Shown here in pieces: positions 25,105 through 33,579 of a DNA stretch of 64,000 nucleotides (positions within the stretch are counted from its first letter, which is position 1; every line of letters starts with the position of its first letter). Both the position numbers and the translations under genes were made by a program. Below the pieces are notes generated by a model. That model was not told the DNA's origin. It was given only the letters and a program-made list of their open reading frames with translations, and searched no databases. Source of the stretch: Io17-Chloro-G2 sp034420695 (GTDB lineage: Bacteria > Chloroflexota > Dehalococcoidia > Lucifugimonadales > UBA3495); the NCBI GenBank assembly GCA_034420695.1, contig DAOULB010000005.1:62001-126000 (forward strand), in the 5' to 3' direction.

Positions 25105-25896
25105 TTAGGCGTCGATGTCGTCGTTGTATTCGAACTGGGAGTACCTTTCAGGCATCCCGCCCCGTTCCCGTTCCAGGATTGACTGGGCGATCTCCCATCC
25201 CTGGGTCGGGCCTCCCACAAGGCAGTCGCTGGGCACCAGCACGTTGTTGAAGGTCAACCTTCGTTCGCTGCCGGCCAGCAGGCGCAGGGTCTGGATTTCA
25301 ATTCCGGGATTCCTGGCGTCCACCATCAGGATTGCCAAGTTTTGCCGTCTGGGCAGCTCCGGGTCAGTAACTGCGAGGGTCCAGAGGTAATCTGGGTCAA
25401 ACCTTCCGGTGATGAACGACTTCTCTCCGTTGAGAACAAAGTCGTCGCCGTCCCAGATGGCCTGGGTCCTTACCGATGCCAAGTCGGAACCACTGTTGGC
25501 CTCGTTGAAGGCCTGCCAGGTTATGGTCTGACCCCGAAGACAGGGGACCACATATTTTCGCTTCTGCTCCTCGGTTCCCCAGGTCATCACAGCCGGGACC
25601 CAGCGGTAGTTATCCCCCATGGTGGGCAGTCTCAGGCGGCTCAGTTCCTGTTCAATTATCATGGCCGCCGCCATACCCAGACCGCCCCCGCCATACTCCG
25701 CAGGCCACGCGGGCGCCAACCAACCCTGGGCTCCCAGCCTGGCCCGGAAGTCCTTGATGACCGCCTGGGTTTCCTGGTTCAAGGGACTTGCGTCGGCCGG
25801 TATGGCCAGGTTGGTTGGCGCGTTCTGGTCCAGCCAGGTCTTCACTGCCCAGCGGAAGGCCTGTTGCTCTGCGCTTTCTCTTCGGTCAAACACCAC
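25105..25896 (-). CDS. C-terminally truncated acyl-CoA dehydrogenase (ACAD-B)
   Basis: 263 residues covering the N-terminal helical and middle beta domains, with intact FNEANSGSDLAS and GEKSFITG motifs. The protein stops (after EYNDDIDA) where the C-terminal four-helix domain of about 120 residues should begin. That domain supplies the catalytic base and tetramer contacts. The next gene starts only 17 bp later, so nothing of the missing domain remains in place. It could be a decayed gene or half of a split enzyme working with the downstream ACAD-C. ATG at 25896 is the first in frame. Confidence 0.78.
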   Translation of the reverse strand: MVFDRRESAEQQAFRWAVKTWLDQNAPTNLAIPADASPLNQETQAVIKDFRARLGAQGWLAPAWPAEYGGGGLGMAAAMIIEQELSRLRLPTMGDNYRWVPAVMTWGTEEQKRKYVVPCLRGQTITWQAFNEANSGSDLASVRTQAIWDGDDFVLNGEKSFITGRFDPDYLWTLAVTDPELPRRQNLAILMVDARNPGIEIQTLRLLAGSERRLTFNNVLVPSDCLVGGPTQGWEIAQSILERERGGMPERYSQFEYNDDIDA

Positions 25897-25962
25897 AGTG
25901 CACTTGACTCCACAGGCTCCGCTCTCGTTTCGGCCCGGTTCAAATAAGGGGTCTCATCAAAA

Positions 25963-25993
25963 GGGCGGGGCTTCAACCCACGGAGCCCCGCCC
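25963..25993 (-). terminator. Terminator after ACAD-A
   Basis: Ten-base stem (25963-25972 with 25984-25993), 11-base loop; on the minus strand it is followed by TTTTG. It separates ACAD-A from the B-C-D operon. Confidence 0.7.
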
Positions 25994-26019
25994 GCCTAAT
26001 GTCTTGGACTCTTATCCCT

Positions 26020-27243
26020 TTAGACGCCGGATACGCCGGTGGTGGAAGGGGTGGCAGCCGCCCTCTCCCGGGTGCGGCTGATGCCCAACCGCCGGGCCAT
26101 GATCACTTTCTGGATTTCTATGGTGCCGCCAGGGTGGGAACCGACCAAGCTGCTCCTCTGGTACACTTCCGGCTCGCCGCCGAAGGGGGCCAAGGGTTCG
26201 TGCACACCCAGCAGGGAGTATGGACCCATAAGGTCACGGGCCCGGTCGGCGTTGCGCATCCGGAAGCTCTTCAGGTACATGTCACCTTGGGAGCCGTGGT
26301 AGGTCATTTCCTGCCGGGACTGGTACATCCAGTAGTTCCGGTGGGAAATCAGGGTGTTGACGTGGGAGTCGATGTAGGCGTCCATGACGGTCTGCTGCGC
26401 CACCGGGTCGTCGGTGATGGCCTCCCCATTGCGAGTCGTCTCTCCCACATACTGCATCAGGTTTTCCAAGGCCTCGTCCCGGGGGGCGGCGATGCCCCGG
26501 CCGCCGTGCTCTATTTCCAAGGTGGTCTGGGTCACCTGCCAGCCCTGATGGTCGTCTCCGATGAGGTGGTCGCCGGGAACCCGGACGTTGTCCATAAAGA
26601 TGGAACTCTGGTCATTGCCCGTCAGCAGGTTGAGCCTCTGCAACTCCAGTCCTGGCGAGGGCGCCGGGATCAGGAAATAGCCAAGGTTCCGGTGGCGGGG
26701 CGCATCTGGGTCGGTAACTATGGGACCGAAGAGCAGGTCCACGTCGCCGTGGCCGCTGATCCAAGTCTTCTGGCCGGTGACTATCCAATCGTCGCCGTCG
26801 CGGACGGCCCGGCTTTGCAGGGAGGCCAGGTCCGAACCGGCGTTGGGTTCCGAGAAGTTCTGAAAGGCGACCTTTTCGGCGGTAAGCAGGGGCTTCAGGA
26901 ATTTTTGCTTCTGCTCTTCGGTGCCCCATACCAGCAGGGTAGGAAAAATGTAGGGGTTGGTGAAGCCGCGCACCACCCGGGCACTTTCGAACTCTTCCAG
27001 GATGATGGTCTCATGGTCGCCGGAGAGCCCGCCGCCGCCGTATTCCTTGGGATAGGTGGGATACAACCAGCCCTTGGCTGCCAGTTGCTGGTGCATGTCC
27101 CGCCAGAAGACGTAGAGCTCCTCGGTGAGCTCCAAGCGGTCAACGGGAGACTTCATGCTCTCCGGTATGTTGGCCTCCAGCCACTCACGCACTTCCCGGC
27201 GGAATTCTTCCTGTTCGTCGGAATATGGCAGCTTGAAGTCCAC
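26020..27243 (-). CDS. Acyl-CoA dehydrogenase (ACAD-A)
   Basis: 407-residue full-length FAD flavoprotein that introduces an alpha-beta double bond into acyl-CoA. N-terminal helices (YPKEYGGGGLSGDHETI), FAD-binding FSEPNAGSDLAS and KTWISGHGDVD strand, and a C-terminal helical domain ending around IEIQKVIMARRLG are complete. Its closest relatives in the window are the degenerate ACAD-B and -C. It is transcribed alone and closed by a terminator. The specific acyl substrate is unknown; long-chain or cyclic acids are typical of this subgroup. Confidence 0.9.
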   Translation of the reverse strand: MDFKLPYSDEQEEFRREVREWLEANIPESMKSPVDRLELTEELYVFWRDMHQQLAAKGWLYPTYPKEYGGGGLSGDHETIILEEFESARVVRGFTNPYIFPTLLVWGTEEQKQKFLKPLLTAEKVAFQNFSEPNAGSDLASLQSRAVRDGDDWIVTGQKTWISGHGDVDLLFGPIVTDPDAPRHRNLGYFLIPAPSPGLELQRLNLLTGNDQSSIFMDNVRVPGDHLIGDDHQGWQVTQTTLEIEHGGRGIAAPRDEALENLMQYVGETTRNGEAITDDPVAQQTVMDAYIDSHVNTLISHRNYWMYQSRQEMTYHGSQGDMYLKSFRMRNADRARDLMGPYSLLGVHEPLAPFGGEPEVYQRSSLVGSHPGGTIEIQKVIMARRLGISRTRERAAATPSTTGVSGV

Positions 27244-27350
27244 TGGAAACCTCCTAGGGTAGGGCCATCGTGAGAACCGGGCAGAGATGCTCTTAGAAGC
27301 TTTGAACTTGTAGCAACAGGAACTCTATTGAGCCCCTGCAAGGTTCCCCG

Positions 27351-27379
27351 AAAGTACAGTTTGTGGGCAGGGTTGTCAA
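27351..27379 (-). promoter_or_regulatory. Possible promoter for ACAD-A
   Basis: Perfect minus-strand TTGACA (27374-27379), 17-base spacer, but a poor -10 (TACTTT, 27351-27356). Leader about 100 bases. Confidence 0.4.
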
Positions 27380-27437
27380 GGGTTGGGGAGGGCTCCTGTG
27401 GTAGTAGTCGATGTCTATGACCTTCGCACACAGGTAG

Positions 27438-27443
27438 TATAAT
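27438..27443 (+). promoter_or_regulatory. Perfect -10 element at the coiled-coil gene
   Basis: TATAAT lies four bases before the TTG taken as start of the coiled-coil protein; the -35 region is weak. If used, the transcript would start at or after the TTG, implying leaderless translation or a start farther in. Confidence 0.45.
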
Positions 27444-27446
27444 GGC

Positions 27447-28256
27447 TTGCCAGAGGCGTCAATTCAAACGACCACCATAAACAGTCAGGAAGACTTTCTG
27501 AGAGCCTTGGCCGATCATCCGGAATGGAGGGCGGCGGTACGCGCCCAGATTCTGGGTGAAGAGTTGTTGCGGCTTCCAGAGAGGCTCAACGCATTCATTG
27601 AGCGAATGGACTCTTTTGTCGAGGAGCAGAGGCGTACCAACGACCGGTTGGATTCCTCTATAGAAGAACTGAGGCGCGCCAACGAAGAACAGAAACGGGC
27701 CAACGACGAGCAGAAGCGGACTAACGACAGATTGGACTCCTCTATAGATGAACTGAGGCGCACCAATGCTGAAATACGCAGAATTCTGGCGAATCACGAC
27801 AGGCGGATTAACCGCATGTCTGATGACATAGCCCAGATTAGGGGCAGTCATGCACGCTTGGCGGCCACCGAAAACGCCGAAGTCATCATTTTCCAGATGG
27901 GCCTGGGGTACACCAGGACCCTCCCTAGGATTGAACTGGCCAGGATCGCCGGTAAGTTAGCAGGCAACGGAAACTTGACCGACGAATTGCGTAGCTTCAG
28001 CGAAGCCGACCTTGTTATCGAAGCCACCGATGAAACCGGGGAAACTTGCTTTGTGGCGGCAGAGGCATCCTTCAGAGCCAACAAGTATGACGCTGGCCGC
28101 GCCTTACGAAACGCCCGGCTGTTGACCGAGTTTACCGGCACTCCGGCCAGGGCGGTTATAGTCAGCGTCCACAACGACAGGAACGCCAGGGCAAAGGTAG
28201 CTTCCGGCGAAGTCCACTGGCACAGGGTAATGCCCCGGGAGCTGGAACCGGCGTAG
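27447..28256 (+). CDS. Coiled-coil protein with a C-terminal nuclease-like domain
   Basis: Up to 269 residues. Residues about 50-125 form a long coiled coil with an imperfect internal repeat (RRTNDRLDSSIEELRRAN and RTNDRLDSSIDELRRTN). The C-terminal 120 residues (GYTRTLPRIELARIAG, FSEADLVIEATDETG, CFVAAEASF, GTPARAVIVSV) resemble PD-(D/E)XK-fold domains attached to coiled coils, but the usual E-x-K is seen as E-A-S, so catalysis is doubtful. The TTG start lacks a ribosome site and sits on a TATAAT box; the true start may be downstream. Convergent with nothing; it stands alone. Confidence 0.6.
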   Translation: MPEASIQTTTINSQEDFLRALADHPEWRAAVRAQILGEELLRLPERLNAFIERMDSFVEEQRRTNDRLDSSIEELRRANEEQKRANDEQKRTNDRLDSSIDELRRTNAEIRRILANHDRRINRMSDDIAQIRGSHARLAATENAEVIIFQMGLGYTRTLPRIELARIAGKLAGNGNLTDELRSFSEADLVIEATDETGETCFVAAEASFRANKYDAGRALRNARLLTEFTGTPARAVIVSVHNDRNARAKVASGEVHWHRVMPRELEPA

Positions 28257-28283
28257 GTGCCAAGCCGATTCCCCATATCCTCC

Positions 28284-28312
28284 TTGACGTTATCATCGCT
28301 ATTCGCTATAAA
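28284..28312 (+). promoter_or_regulatory. Promoter for the PHP gene
   Basis: TTGACG (28284-28289), 17-base spacer, TATAAA (28307-28312). Start near 28319, leader about 54 bases. Confidence 0.7.
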
Positions 28313-28372
28313 AGGCCTAGGTACTTATTGAGGTTAGCGGCGTCGCTGAGTTCTGGCGCCGACAAGTGAAAT

Positions 28373-29083
28373 TTGCCGACGGTCATAGACCTGCACGTAC
28401 ATACCAACAGGGGCAGCCCAGACAGCAGCCTTACCCCCGAGGCGATGGTGGCCGAGGCCGCCCGGGTTGGCCTCAATGGCATCATGGTCACCGAGCACGT
28501 GGGCTGGCCACGGCCCGACTTCGAGGCCTTTGCCCGTGAACAAGGAATCCTCCTGGTGAGGGCTTTGGAGAACTATTCACCCCTGGGCCACATTATTACC
28601 CTGGGGCTGGAAAGCCACGTCACCGGCTTTACCGGCGGCATCGAAACGGTGAAGCAGCTTCGAAAAGAGGTAAACAAGGTGGGTGGGGTAATGATCCTGG
28701 CCCATCCCTTCCGTTACCTGTTTGACCTTCCGGGGATTTACTCCCAGAACCTGTTATTTGAGGATCCAGCCGAGATGCCAGCCAGCCCCGAAGAAGCGGC
28801 GCGACATCCGGTCTTCCGGCTGGTGGACGACGTCGAAGTGGTGAACGGGGCCAACAACGAGACGGAGAACCGGTTTGCTCAAGGAGTGGCCCAAGTGCTG
28901 GGGATGCCGGGCACCGGCGGCAGCGATGCTCATTCAGTGAACGGGTTGGGAAAGGGATCCACCTTCTTCCCAAGCGACATCAGGAACCAGCGGGAATTGC
29001 TGGATGCCCTTCGGGCCGGGGAATACGTACCTCAAGAGGGATTCCACGTGGGCAAGACCCGGGACTTCGGTTCAGCCAAGTAA
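28373..29083 (+). CDS. PHP-domain metal-dependent phosphoesterase
   Basis: 236 residues with the PHP metal-binding signature: DLHVHTNRGSPDSSLTPE at the N-terminus, MVTEH, MILAHPFR, and GGSDAHS near the end. These motifs hold three divalent metals in histidinol-phosphatase-like and nucleotide phosphoesterases. The TTG start is preceded by a weak AAGTGAAA site and a good promoter. The length is shorter than DNA-polymerase or HisK forms, so a general phosphoesterase is more likely than histidinol phosphatase. No his genes are nearby. Confidence 0.82.
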   Translation: MPTVIDLHVHTNRGSPDSSLTPEAMVAEAARVGLNGIMVTEHVGWPRPDFEAFAREQGILLVRALENYSPLGHIITLGLESHVTGFTGGIETVKQLRKEVNKVGGVMILAHPFRYLFDLPGIYSQNLLFEDPAEMPASPEEAARHPVFRLVDDVEVVNGANNETENRFAQGVAQVLGMPGTGGSDAHSVNGLGKGSTFFPSDIRNQRELLDALRAGEYVPQEGFHVGKTRDFGSAK

Positions 29084-29145
29084 CTGTCTTGGCTACATGA
29101 AGGCTGTCGGTGTTCCCAAGGTGTTGATGCTGCCCTTGGAACTCG

Positions 29146-29466
29146 CTAGGCTTCGGGTTCAGCCACGAGTATCTCGTCCCCTTCAACCCTCACCGGGAAG
29201 ACAGCGATGTCATCCTCGGCAGGATAGGACAGGACCTTCCCGGTCTTGACATTGAACTCGGCCCCGTGGAGCGGGCACATAATCCTGTCACCTTCAAGCC
29301 AACCTGGGGAGAGGAAGGCCCTAGCGTGCGGACAAAAGTCCTCCACTGCATAAATCTCCCCGTCCACGTTGGCAAGCATCACCCGGGTGTCGCCCAGCCA
29401 GACCATCTTCTTGGTTCCGGGGGCCAACTCACTTACCTTGGCTACGGGAATAAAATCCTGGGACAT
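29146..29466 (-). CDS. Rieske [2Fe-2S] ferredoxin
   Basis: 106-residue soluble Rieske protein. The cluster ligands are C45-P-H47 and C64-P-L-H67 (CPHA and CPLHG). Start: the second of two adjacent ATGs, which gives a six-base gap from AGGAGG; the longer frame to 29538 has no ribosome site. Such proteins deliver electrons to ring-hydroxylating or demethylating oxygenases, or form the small subunit of nitrite reductase. No oxygenase lies next to it, so the partner must be elsewhere. Confidence 0.9.
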   Translation of the reverse strand: MSQDFIPVAKVSELAPGTKKMVWLGDTRVMLANVDGEIYAVEDFCPHARAFLSPGWLEGDRIMCPLHGAEFNVKTGKVLSYPAEDDIAVFPVRVEGDEILVAEPEA

Positions 29467-29484
29467 CATTGTCCTCCTGGGGGC

Positions 29485-29513
29485 ATTATACGCTCGCGGC
29501 CGCCTCGTGGTGA
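29485..29513 (-). promoter_or_regulatory. Possible promoter for the Rieske gene
   Basis: Perfect minus-strand TATAAT (29485-29490) just upstream of the ribosome site; the -35 candidate (TCACCA, 29508-29513) is poor. The leader would be about ten bases. Confidence 0.45.
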
Positions 29514-29618
29514 CACCACTCACGCCTTGTAGTAGCATTTGCCCGTTCCTGAAGGGTTGCCCGCCGAACGCGGGCGCCTAAGGGACCCGCACTTATTCAA
29601 CCGTCAGGAGGTGATCCA

Positions 29619-30539
29619 TTGGCTGACCGGATGGAAGGCAAAGTTGCGGTAGTAACCGGCGCCGGCCGCGGAATCGGGCGAGGCATCGCCCTGCTTTTGG
29701 CCCAGGAAGGCGCCTCGGTGGTGGTCAACGACCTTGGTTGCGAAGTGGACGGCTCCGGCTCTTCCCAGGTTCCCGCCGATTCCGTCGTATCTGAAATTGA
29801 AGCCAGGGGAGGCAAGGCCGCCGCTAGTTATCACAACGTAATGGAAATGGACGGCGGTGAGGCGGTGGTGCAAACGGCGGTGGACACCTTTGGACGGCTG
29901 GACATCCTGGTTAACTGCGCGGGCATCCGGAAGGACAAGATGATCTACCAGATGACTCAGGAAGAGTGGGACGAGGTGGTGAACAACAACGTCAAGGGCA
30001 CCTTTACTCCTACCAGGTTCGCCTGCATCCTGTTCCGGCAGCAGCGCAGCGGACGCATCGTCAACCTGACCAGCGATGCCGGACTGGGAGCGGTGGGGTT
30101 AACCAACTATTCCGCGGCCAGCGAAGGCATAATCGGCTTCACCCGGACCGTGGCCCGGGATATGGGGCGGTACGGGGTGACCTGCAACGCCATTTCTCCC
30201 TTGGCCCAGACGCGACTGTTTCCCGGCTTGGTGGAGGAGTACCGGGAGGCGGGTGCCGGGCTAACGGCCGAAGACGTAGCCGGGATCGGGCCTTCTCCCG
30301 CCGTACGCCGCTGGGAGGGAGCCGGTTCTCCCGACGACCCGGAGAACGTGGCGCCATTGGCGGTCCTGCTCTGCACCAACTTGGTGCCCAATCTCAATGG
30401 TTACGTGTTCGGAGTCCGCGGCGGCAGCATCTACTTGTACTCCAACCCCCAGATGGAACGCAGTATTCACCGGGTAGGCCGCTTCACCATGGACGAAATG
30501 GACGTGCTGGTGCCCAAGGTGATCGCCGCCGGGATGTGA
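29619..30539 (+). CDS. SDR family oxidoreductase (MFE-type)
   Basis: 306-residue SDR. The TTG start has an ideal AGGAGGTGATC seven bases upstream; an ATG four codons in is the alternative. TGAGRGIGRG (nucleotide binding), VNDLGCEVDGSGSS (a long insert typical of the hydroxyacyl-CoA dehydrogenase half of peroxisomal-type multifunctional enzymes), NCAG and YSAASEG are seen. In the YxxxK position the lysine is replaced by Glu (YSAASEG), which is odd; the neighbouring paralogue at 30606 has YSAAKEG. It is probably in an operon with that paralogue and a VOC gene. Confidence 0.85.
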   Translation: MADRMEGKVAVVTGAGRGIGRGIALLLAQEGASVVVNDLGCEVDGSGSSQVPADSVVSEIEARGGKAAASYHNVMEMDGGEAVVQTAVDTFGRLDILVNCAGIRKDKMIYQMTQEEWDEVVNNNVKGTFTPTRFACILFRQQRSGRIVNLTSDAGLGAVGLTNYSAASEGIIGFTRTVARDMGRYGVTCNAISPLAQTRLFPGLVEEYREAGAGLTAEDVAGIGPSPAVRRWEGAGSPDDPENVAPLAVLLCTNLVPNLNGYVFGVRGGSIYLYSNPQMERSIHRVGRFTMDEMDVLVPKVIAAGM

Positions 30540-30605
30540 CTGGAAAGCGGTTGTCACCCGCATTGACCCATCAAGATATGCCCCAGACTTGCTAAGGAGA
30601 AGGTC

Positions 30606-31547
30606 ATGGGAGATCGATTGAAAGACAGGGTTGCGATAGTCACCGGCGCCGGGCGGGGCATCGGGCGTGGGGTCGCCCTGCTCATGGCCGAAGAGGGTGC
30701 CTCGGTGGTGGTGAACGACCTCGGAGCCAACGTAGACGGAACCGATGCCTCTGCCACGCCTGCCGATGAAGTGGTAGGCGAGATACGCGCCGCCGGCGGG
30801 ACCGCCGTGGCGAGCCACGACTCGGTGGCCACCTTCAGTGGGGCAGGAGAGATAGTCAGAACGGCCATCGACAACTTCGGCAAAGTGGACATCCTTTGCC
30901 ACGTGGCGGGGATACTCAGGGACCGCATGGTCTTCAACATGTCGGAAGAAGAATGGGATGCGGTGCTCGCGGTCCACTTGAAGGGCGCGTTCAACACGGT
31001 GCGCCAGACCATCCCCCACATGATCGACCGGCGTTATGGCCGCATCTGCCTGTTTTCCTCGGGGTCGGGCTTGGGCAACACCGGCCAAGCCAACTACTCA
31101 GCGGCCAAGGAGGGGATGGTGGGCTTCGCCCGGTCCTTGGCCCGAGAACTGGGATCCTACGGCATCACCGTCAACGCCATCTATCCCGGCGGGGCAACCC
31201 GTATGACCGGCACGGTTCCTGAAACTGCCCAAGAGTTGCGGGCGGCCCGGGGAGTAATCGGCGGCGGGCAAATGGCGGGACGCACCCAGGACATGGAAGC
31301 GGAAGCAAGGGACCCTCTGAACAACGCCCCCAAGGCGGTGTATCTCTGCACCGAGGCCGGAGGACAGATAACCGGCCAAGTCATCGGGACCACAGGCTGG
31401 CAGATGTCGTTGTATTCACCCCGGCACGTCATCCGCAGCATTCACAAGGACGGGCGCTGGACCCTGGACGAACTGGAGCAGTTGGTGCCCATGTCCCTGG
31501 CTTCGGGAATGGTCAATCCTGCCCCGGCCCCGGAGGACGCCGGCTAG
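30606..31547 (+). CDS. SDR family oxidoreductase (MFE-type)
   Basis: 313 residues, paralogous to the preceding SDR: TGAGRGIGRG, VVVNDLGANVDGTDAS, catalytic Ser in FSSGSGLG and intact YSAAKEG. The long insert after the second strand is characteristic of 3-hydroxyacyl-CoA dehydrogenase-type SDRs that follow acyl-CoA hydration. AAGGAGAAG precedes the ATG. It lies 66 bp after its paralogue and 101 bp before a VOC gene. Since one paralogue lacks the lysine, a heterodimer of active and inactive subunits is possible. Confidence 0.88.
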   Translation: MGDRLKDRVAIVTGAGRGIGRGVALLMAEEGASVVVNDLGANVDGTDASATPADEVVGEIRAAGGTAVASHDSVATFSGAGEIVRTAIDNFGKVDILCHVAGILRDRMVFNMSEEEWDAVLAVHLKGAFNTVRQTIPHMIDRRYGRICLFSSGSGLGNTGQANYSAAKEGMVGFARSLARELGSYGITVNAIYPGGATRMTGTVPETAQELRAARGVIGGGQMAGRTQDMEAEARDPLNNAPKAVYLCTEAGGQITGQVIGTTGWQMSLYSPRHVIRSIHKDGRWTLDELEQLVPMSLASGMVNPAPAPEDAG

Positions 31548-31648
31548 CGCAGGGAGCCGAACATGCCGGACTACTCTACAGGCAGGTCAAAGTTCCCGGC
31601 CAGTAGGAAGGACTGGGAACGGCGCACTATATCTGGAGGCGAACGAAC

Positions 31649-32047
31649 ATGCCGGATGCTGACAATGACTCCATAAGGCTAAAGGCCATCAACCACATAA
31701 CCTACAACGTTAAGGACAAGGACTTGGCCCTGAAGTGGTACGAAGAAATCCTGGGGCTGAAGCAAATACCCAAAATGGTGGACAGCGACCACCTGTACTG
31801 GCTGCAGTTGCCCAGCGGGGCAATGGTACACATCATAGAGAATCCCGACGCACCATCGGCGCCGTCGCACCACACCGCCTTTGAGGTGGATGACTTGGAC
31901 GCCGCCCGGGACGTCGTCATGGCCAAGGGCGTGGACGTGACGGAAATCCAAACACGCCACGACGGGCAACGGGCCTGCTACCTTAACGACTTGGACGGCA
32001 ACCGCATTGAGTTGTGCACCAAGTCGGGGTTCGGCGTGCTGGTTTAG
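31649..32047 (+). CDS. VOC superfamily protein
   Basis: 132 residues; the metal-binding residues are in INHITYNVKD (His), SHHTAFEVDD (His) and RIELCTKSG (Glu). Highly similar in layout to the VOC protein at 4405-4809. A TGGAGGCG ribosome site precedes the ATG. It ends the SDR-SDR-VOC unit, closed by a terminator. An epimerase or lyase acting on the SDR product is possible but not shown by sequence. Confidence 0.82.
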   Translation: MPDADNDSIRLKAINHITYNVKDKDLALKWYEEILGLKQIPKMVDSDHLYWLQLPSGAMVHIIENPDAPSAPSHHTAFEVDDLDAARDVVMAKGVDVTEIQTRHDGQRACYLNDLDGNRIELCTKSGFGVLV

Positions 32048-32070
32048 GGCGGCGGAGGAGCGACGACAAA

Positions 32071-32109
32071 AGAACAGGGGCGCACGGCCCCCGTTCTCAT
32101 TTCTTTTTC
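32071..32109 (+). terminator. Terminator of the SDR-SDR-VOC unit
   Basis: Ten-position stem with one A-C mismatch (32071-32080 with 32088-32097), followed by a T-rich tract. Confidence 0.75.
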
Positions 32110-32124
32110 AGGGGGGGCAGCAGG

Positions 32125-32574
32125 CTAAAGCTGGTAGTGGCGGAGTTCCACCACGTTGTCATCTGGGTCGTAGACGTACAGGGACATGCCGTCACCGTGG
32201 GAACCCCACCGCTTGCCGGGTCCTGCCTGTATCGCCACCCCGAGCCCCTCGAACTTGGCCTTCAGCGCATCCATGTCCGTGGGCTCTATGACCATGCAAA
32301 AGTGATCTTGGTTCTTAGCTCCCTCTTTGCCGATGGGCTCTTGGTCGCTGGCGAACAGGTCGATGATGGTGTCGTCGTTAAGCCGGGCCGAGGGGAAGCG
32401 CACTTCGCCGGCCCGCCACTCTTCCACCCGCTCAGGCTTCAGGCCCAGCAGCTTGGTGTAGAAGTCCAGGGACACCTCCACGTCCTTCACCCGGAGCACT
32501 ATGTGGTCCATCTCGGTAATCTTGACCAGGGGTTGGGTCTGAGCCGAAACGGTCGCCTCGGTCTGGGTGGACAT
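32125..32574 (-). CDS. VOC superfamily protein
   Basis: 149 residues with an unusual 18-residue Gln/Thr-rich N-terminus, then MDHIVLRVKDVEVSLDFYTKLLGL (His ligand), QDHFCMVIEP (His) and NVVELRHYQL (Glu). AGGAGG lies six bases from the ATG at 32574; the open frame extends far upstream but overlaps the divergent SDR gene. It is close to the fosfomycin-resistance/lactoylglutathione-lyase-like branch. It diverges from the SDR at 32707. Confidence 0.82.
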   Translation of the reverse strand: MSTQTEATVSAQTQPLVKITEMDHIVLRVKDVEVSLDFYTKLLGLKPERVEEWRAGEVRFPSARLNDDTIIDLFASDQEPIGKEGAKNQDHFCMVIEPTDMDALKAKFEGLGVAIQAGPGKRWGSHGDGMSLYVYDPDDNVVELRHYQL

Positions 32575-32633
32575 TTCATTCCTCCTGTGTCCCTGTTTCT
32601 CTCTGGATTGAGACCCGTTGTCCCCCAACCTGC

Positions 32634-32639
32634 TATACT
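32634..32639 (+). promoter_or_regulatory. Candidate -10 element for the SDR/TPP genes
   Basis: TATACT in the divergent intergenic region; the nearest -35-like TTGAGA (32608-32613) is at a long 20-base spacing. Confidence 0.3.
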
Positions 32640-32706
32640 CACCGGGGCAACTGACCGAAATAGCTACAAATCCCCGTGGAAGTAATAGTTTCAGGAGGAG
32701 CGGGCC

Positions 32707-33552
32707 ATGACGCAGGGAGCTTCGGTACTGGATCCCCGGGCCGCCGGGGGAAAGCGATTGCAGGGCAAGTTTGCCATTGTCACCGGGTCCGGTCAAGGGC
32801 ATGGCAGGGCCACCGTCCGGCGGTTCGTCGAAGAGGGGGCCGCGGTGATGATTGTCGACCGGCACCAACCGGGAGCCGAGCGGGTCAGGGACGAACTGAG
32901 GGAATACGGCGGCCGGGCGGAGATGTTCATCGGAGACATCGGCAACCCGGAGTCGGCCAAGGAGCTGATGGCCACCACCAAGGAGGCATTCGGCCGCATT
33001 GACATACTGGTCAACAACGTGGGCGGTGCCTTCCGGTTGCCGGACAGCGGCGAGATGGGCTGGGAGAAGACCCCGGAGGACCTCATCGGCAACGTTCAGA
33101 ACAACCTGTTCACCTGCCTGTGGTGCTGCTGGGCGGTGGCGCCGATCATGATCGAGCAGCAGGGGGGGTCCATAGTCAATTTCGGCTCCCACGCCGTTAG
33201 GGGCATGGGCCGGCTGGGCTACGCCGCGGCCAAGGGTGGCGTCTGGGCTATCACCACCAGCCTGGCCTTGGAACTGGCCCCACACAACGTGCGCATCAAC
33301 TTGGTGGTGCCCCACGCCAGCACCCGCCCCGAGGGAGACACCCTGGTGACCCGGATTCCCGGCGAAGTGCCAGCCTCCAGCGGCAGGCAGAACGTGTCGG
33401 TGACGGGGGCGACACTGACGCCGATTCCGTTGAACCGGCCAGGTACCCCCGAAGAGATCGCTGCCGCGGTCACCTTCCTGGCATCGGACGATTCCTCCTT
33501 CACCACGGCGGAGACGATTTGCGTGGGTGGGGGAGCTTTCTGCCGGCTTTAA
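32707..33552 (+). CDS. SDR family oxidoreductase
   Basis: 281 residues: nucleotide-binding TGSGQGHGRA (His in place of the usual Ile), NNVGG, a Ser in VNFGSHAV and YAAAKGG with Tyr and Lys. AGGAGG precedes the ATG. The C-terminal VTFLASDDSSFTTAETICVGGGAF is a classical SDR ending. It is followed 27 bp later by the TPP-binding gene, which suggests they act on one substrate. It diverges from a VOC gene with a shared intergenic region. Confidence 0.88.
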   Translation: MTQGASVLDPRAAGGKRLQGKFAIVTGSGQGHGRATVRRFVEEGAAVMIVDRHQPGAERVRDELREYGGRAEMFIGDIGNPESAKELMATTKEAFGRIDILVNNVGGAFRLPDSGEMGWEKTPEDLIGNVQNNLFTCLWCCWAVAPIMIEQQGGSIVNFGSHAVRGMGRLGYAAAKGGVWAITTSLALELAPHNVRINLVVPHASTRPEGDTLVTRIPGEVPASSGRQNVSVTGATLTPIPLNRPGTPEEIAAAVTFLASDDSSFTTAETICVGGGAFCRL

Positions 33553-33579
33553 GACAACAGGAAACGTGGAGGCGCCGCT

